Origin: Pseudomonadota bacterium | Lineage (GTDB): Bacteria > Myxococcota > Polyangia > Polyangiales > Polyangiaceae | DNA length: 9,228 nt | Assembly (NCBI GenBank): GCA_023419055.1 | Contig: JAEZYO010000825.1 | Location: forward strand, 1-9,228 | Direction: 5' to 3' | Shown here: piece by piece, positions 7,546 through 9,228 of the stretch | Layout of the letters: each line of letters begins with the position of its first letter | Position numbering within the stretch: position 1 is the first letter of the stretch | Program-made: the position numbers and the translations under genes | The notes under the pieces: model-generated | Seen by the model: only the letters and a program-made list of their open reading frames with translations | What the model was told of the DNA's origin: nothing | Database searches by the model: none

Positions 7546-7558
7546 GTCTCGTCGAGAC
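7546..7558. promoter_or_regulatory. candidate operator: short palindrome upstream of the efflux permease
   Basis: GTCTCG-T-CGAGAC is a perfect 6-bp inverted repeat around one central base, 41-53 bp upstream of the permease ATG. Position and symmetry would suit a dimeric repressor of the efflux operon, but no regulator gene is adjacent, and such short GC-rich palindromes arise by chance. Confidence 0.3.
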
Positions 7559-7795
7559 GCGCCGGCCTCGACGTCGGATGCCTGTCCGCTGGTATATGAT
7601 GCCTTTTCGGCGCGAAGGCTGGCGCCCAGCGCCCGGGATCGACGCATTTCGCGCTCGACGATGGGCAGCGCGTACTCACGCTGTCAGAAGCGTTGAAGCT
7701 CACGCACTCGCGACCGGGGCAGATCCGAAATTTCACTCGGTTGCGGAGGTGCTCGCGCGACAGCTCGGTTTCGCGCCGCTCGACGGTGTCCGCGG

Positions 7796-7830
7796 GCGCG
7801 ATCACCTATGTGGTTGACGCGTGATCGCGC
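7796..7830. repeat. 10-bp perfect inverted repeat with 15-nt spacer
   Basis: GCGCGATCAC (7796-7805) is exactly complementary to GTGATCGCGC (7821-7830). The 15-nt spacer contains TTGACG (7814-7819), which resembles a -35 hexamer, with a poor -10 match (TATCTC, 7838-7843) downstream on the plus strand. A regulator bound across both arms would cover that hexamer. GCGCGATCA appears once more at 8026-8034 around the SnoaL-like start. It could be an operator or an RNA hairpin. The repeat is visible directly; the role is inference. Confidence 0.45.
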
Positions 7831-7985
7831 GCGCTCCTATCTCCGCCGTCGGCTCATGTGACGGCGAGCGAGCGTCGAGCCTGGTTGCGCTCTCAGCCGT
7901 CGCGCCGCCCCGCGATGTGGAGCATTGTGTCAGGATAGAGTCCTGGCGCGCACCCTGGCGCCGAACGTGGGCGCGCTCCCAGCGC

Positions 7986-8014
7986 TTGCGCGCCGACGCC
8001 GAGGTGCCTAAAAC
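7986..8014 (+). promoter_or_regulatory. weak candidate promoter for the SnoaL-like gene
   Basis: TTGCGC (7986-7991) and TAAAAC (8009-8014) are separated by 17 bp and match the housekeeping consensus at 3 and 4 of 6 positions. Transcription would begin near 8021, only a few bases before the TTG start, implying a nearly leaderless message or use of a downstream start. It is listed because it is the only such pair I found close to the gene. Confidence 0.15.
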
Positions 8015-8023
8015 GATCGGGCC

Positions 8024-8437
8024 TTGCGCGATCAGAGCGACGCTGAAAATCCGTTGGTAGCCGCCTACTTTCGCATGATCCGGGCGTTCAACGAGAACGA
8101 TCTCGACGCGGTCCGGGCGCTACTCCACGAAGCGGTTGTCTACACCATCCCCGGCCGGAGCCCGATAGCGGGAACAGCCCGAGGGGTGGCGGAGCACCTC
8201 GCTCAGCTGCGGAAGGCGCGCGCGCTCAGCAACAACACGCTGCGCCTCGACCCTACGGACGTCGTCGCGAGCGCGGAGCGCTTGTTCGTCTATGGGCGGA
8301 TTACAGCGCAGCGAGGCGACAGACGCCTTGATTCGGAACACCTAGTCGTGTTTCGCTTCGAGAGCGGCCGTATCGTCGAGGGACGTACGGTGCCCATCGA
8401 TCTCTACGACTTCGACGCATTTTGGGCCGAGCCTTAA
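8024..8437 (+). CDS. SnoaL-like / NTF2-like fold protein
   Basis: Encodes 137 residues from TTG at 8024 to TAA at 8435-8437. An in-frame TAA at 8009-8011 limits extension. Later starts are TTG 8054 and ATG 8075, the latter inside the first helix, so the earlier TTG is preferred although no good ribosome-binding site is seen. The pattern is that of SnoaL-like/ketosteroid isomerase-like cone folds: a first helix pair VAAYFRMIRAFNENDLDAVRALL (about residues 12-34, split by a loop), then HEAVVYTIPGRSPIAGTARG (35-54), a further helix, and four beta strands ending HLVVFRFESGRIVEGRTVPIDLYDFDAFW. Such proteins include isomerases, cyclases, dehydratases and non-enzymatic ligand binders; stress and detoxification roles are also common. 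Catalytic residues cannot be assigned with confidence. The next gene starts 39 nt downstream on the same strand. Confidence 0.85.
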   Translation: MRDQSDAENPLVAAYFRMIRAFNENDLDAVRALLHEAVVYTIPGRSPIAGTARGVAEHLAQLRKARALSNNTLRLDPTDVVASAERLFVYGRITAQRGDRRLDSEHLVVFRFESGRIVEGRTVPIDLYDFDAFWAEP

Positions 8438-8442
8438 ACTGT

Positions 8443-8457
8443 GGCACGAGCCGTGCC
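8443..8457 (+). other. small hairpin between the SnoaL-like gene and the next gene
   Basis: GGCACG (8443-8448) and CGTGCC (8452-8457) form a 6-bp stem with a 3-nt loop, 6 nt after the SnoaL-like stop. No T-run follows, so it is not a standard terminator. It could lower read-through or protect the upstream message end if the two genes share a transcript. Confidence 0.3.
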
Positions 8458-8476
8458 GTAAAGCGGTCAAAGCTCA

Positions 8477-8941
8477 ATGTCCTATAAATCATGCCTCTTG
8501 CCGGGACTTTTCGTGTTGCGCTGGGGCGCCAAGCCCGAGGTGCGCGACGTCGAGCTTTACGCGAGGGAGATCGCGGCAGCGCGGGCGGAGCAGGGGCAGC
8601 CCCTCGTCGCGCTCTTCATCATGCCGACGGACAGCGGCGCTCCGGATGAGATGTTCCGAAAAGCGCAGGCGAGTCGCTTGCCGGAGATCATGGCTTCTCT
8701 CGAGTACGCGGTGGCGGTCTTCGAGGGCAGCGGCTTCATCTCGAGCCTGAAGCGCAGCGCGCTCGTCGCTATCTTGTTGCTCGCGCCGAAGAAGTTTCCG
8801 GTCTACGTGCGCGCCACGGTCGAAGAAGCGCTCATCAGCGATCCTCCCGGGCGGGTCCCGTTCGATCCCTATCAAGCCATTCACGAGCTTCGTCGCAGCG
8901 GCGTCTTGACCGAGTCGCGCCACGCCGAGAGGACGGCGTAG
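8477..8941 (+). CDS. conserved hypothetical alpha/beta protein, possibly STAS/SpoIIAA-like
   Basis: Encodes 154 residues from ATG at 8477 to TAG at 8939-8941; no strong ribosome-binding site is seen. I do not know a named family. The order of elements is: strand (LFVLRWGA, 11-18), helix (PEVRDVELYAREIAAARA, 20-37), strand (PLVALFIMP, 42-50), a PDEMFRKAQASRLPEIMAS helix (56-74), strand (YAVAVFEGSGF, 77-87), a hydrophobic helix (ISSLKRSALVAILLLAPKK, 88-106), strand (FPVYVRATV, 107-115), then a final helix and a charged tail. This alternation and the EG-x-GF-x-x-x-x-x-R-S turn resemble small STAS/SpoIIAA-type domains, and I recall similar short proteins repeated in myxobacterial genomes; both points are from memory. 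The 88-106 segment is amphipathic or buried rather than a confident membrane helix. It is likely cytoplasmic and possibly co-transcribed with the SnoaL-like gene. Confidence 0.82.
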   Translation: MSYKSCLLPGLFVLRWGAKPEVRDVELYAREIAAARAEQGQPLVALFIMPTDSGAPDEMFRKAQASRLPEIMASLEYAVAVFEGSGFISSLKRSALVAILLLAPKKFPVYVRATVEEALISDPPGRVPFDPYQAIHELRRSGVLTESRHAERTA

Positions 8942-8960
8942 GCCTCGCGCCTCACCTGAG

Positions 8961-9228
8961 TCAGCTTCTCGGCGGCGGGTAGCTGCTCGGGGTCGACGTT
9001 TCGTTGCGCCGGCCGGGCGCGAAGAAGCGCGAGAGCGTCTCCACTCGCTTCACGAGCGTCGGCGCGACCTCCTTGGGATCGATCACGGCGTTGATCACGG
9101 TCGGTTCTTCGAGCGAGAGCGCTTCGGTGATCGCTGCCCGAAACTCGGCGGGGCTCATCTCCCGGACGCCTCGCGCGCCGACCGAACGCGCCATCGCCGC
9201 TGCGTCGATGGGAACCCGGTAGAGGGCA
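8961..9228 (-). CDS. thiamine-diphosphate-dependent enzyme, C-terminal end only (acetolactate synthase/pyruvate oxidase-like superfamily)
   Basis: The frame is open from the right window edge (first residues ALYRVPIDAAAMARSVGARG) to TGA at 8963-8961, giving 88 residues; the rest lies outside the window on the same strand. The internal ATG at 9194-9192 is not the start. The segment IDAAAMARSVGARGVR, followed by PAEFRAAITEAL and PTVINAVIDPKEVAP, is the typical last part of the diphosphate-binding (C-terminal) domain in the acetolactate synthase, pyruvate oxidase and oxalyl-CoA decarboxylase group. The GDG-NN cofactor motif would lie upstream, outside view, so the specific enzyme and its reaction cannot be named. 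A short Ser/Pro-rich tail (after RFFAPGRRNE) extends past the domain. It converges on the STAS-like gene with 19 nt between stop codons. Confidence 0.85.
   Translation of the reverse strand, partial: ALYRVPIDAAAMARSVGARGVREMSPAEFRAAITEALSLEEPTVINAVIDPKEVAPTLVKRVETLSRFFAPGRRNETSTPSSYPPPRS

Larger units (their letters stand above)
7506..8023. other. gene-free divergent control region between the efflux operon and the SnoaL-like gene
   Basis: About 518 bp with no convincing coding region on either strand; open frames here have Arg-rich, low-complexity translations and no recognised motif. It should contain promoters for the leftward efflux operon and the rightward SnoaL-like gene. It holds several inverted repeats: GTCTCG-T-CGAGAC (7546-7558), a 10-bp pair (7796-7805/7821-7830), CGCCGTC/GACGGCG with a 9-nt loop (7844-7850/7860-7866) and CAGGA/TCCTG with a 5-nt loop (7931-7935/7941-7945). 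An AT-rich patch around 7593-7606 (TATATGATGCC on the plus strand) is the best candidate for a leftward -10 element, but no good -35 accompanies it. No ribosome-binding site of clear quality precedes the permease ATG. Confidence 0.55.

Noticed and set aside
7506..7805. In-frame 100-residue N-terminal extension of the permease
   Set aside because: The extension lacks any family similarity and holds scattered Cys/Arg/Ser, whereas the ATG at 7505 gives the standard RND N-terminus directly before TM1.
7533..7817. Plus-strand small frame of 94 codons in the control region
   Set aside because: The translation has no recognised motif, is Arg-rich and lacks a ribosome-binding site. A second plus-strand frame across about 7604-7820 reads slightly more protein-like but has no start codon near its beginning.
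7821..8060. Plus-strand small frame overlapping the start of the SnoaL-like gene
   Set aside because: It begins inside the inverted repeat, has no recognisable features, and overlaps a better supported gene in another frame.
1..9228. CRISPR array, tRNA or rRNA genes, insertion sequences
   Set aside because: No regularly spaced direct repeats, no cloverleaf-like or rRNA-like segment, and no transposase or integrase motif was found on either strand.

Overview
This is a compact, very GC-rich piece of bacterial chromosome. GC-biased third codon positions produce long antisense shadow frames, and GTG and TTG starts are common. Gene content suggests a deltaproteobacterial or Myxococcota-type genome (Polyangia-like). 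The hints are a lipoprotein with an RcsF/DUF4156-like domain, and a short alpha/beta protein of a kind I associate from memory with large myxobacterial genomes. This assignment is an inference. No tRNA, rRNA, CRISPR array, insertion sequence or phage gene is visible.

Layout, left to right. (a) 1-1035 (+): the 3' part of a citrate synthase-family gene that begins before the window. (b) 1038-2903 (-): a two-gene cluster of an aminoglycoside 3-N-acetyltransferase-fold protein followed 12 nt later by an outer-membrane-type lipoprotein. The lipoprotein runs tail to tail into the citrate synthase gene with only 2 nt between stop codons. (c) 2904-3039: a small gap packed with nested inverted repeats. 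(d) 3040-7505 (-): a two-gene RND efflux operon, permease first and membrane-fusion adaptor second, joined by an ATGA stop/start overlap. (e) 7506-8023: about 520 bp without a convincing gene. It is the divergent control region between the efflux operon and the next gene pair and carries several inverted repeats. (f) 8024-8941 (+): a SnoaL/NTF2-like protein, then an unnamed alpha/beta (possibly STAS/SpoIIAA-like) protein. (g) 8961-9228 (-): the C-terminal end of a thiamine-diphosphate-dependent enzyme that continues past the right edge.

How the parts work together: the RND permease and adaptor should form an inner-membrane/periplasmic export complex, but no outer-membrane channel gene is present, so a TolC-like partner must lie elsewhere. 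The citrate synthase and the thiamine-diphosphate enzyme are separate metabolic genes at the two edges. The SnoaL-like and STAS-like genes may be co-transcribed, with unknown function.

I see no clear defence system or biosynthetic cluster. The items most worth a second look are the nested palindromic element at 2925-3025, the 10-bp inverted repeat at 7796-7830, the Asp-to-Glu change at the citrate synthase catalytic position, the Lys-to-Ala position in the permease proton relay, and the RcsF-like lipoprotein with its Asp-rich C-terminal loop.
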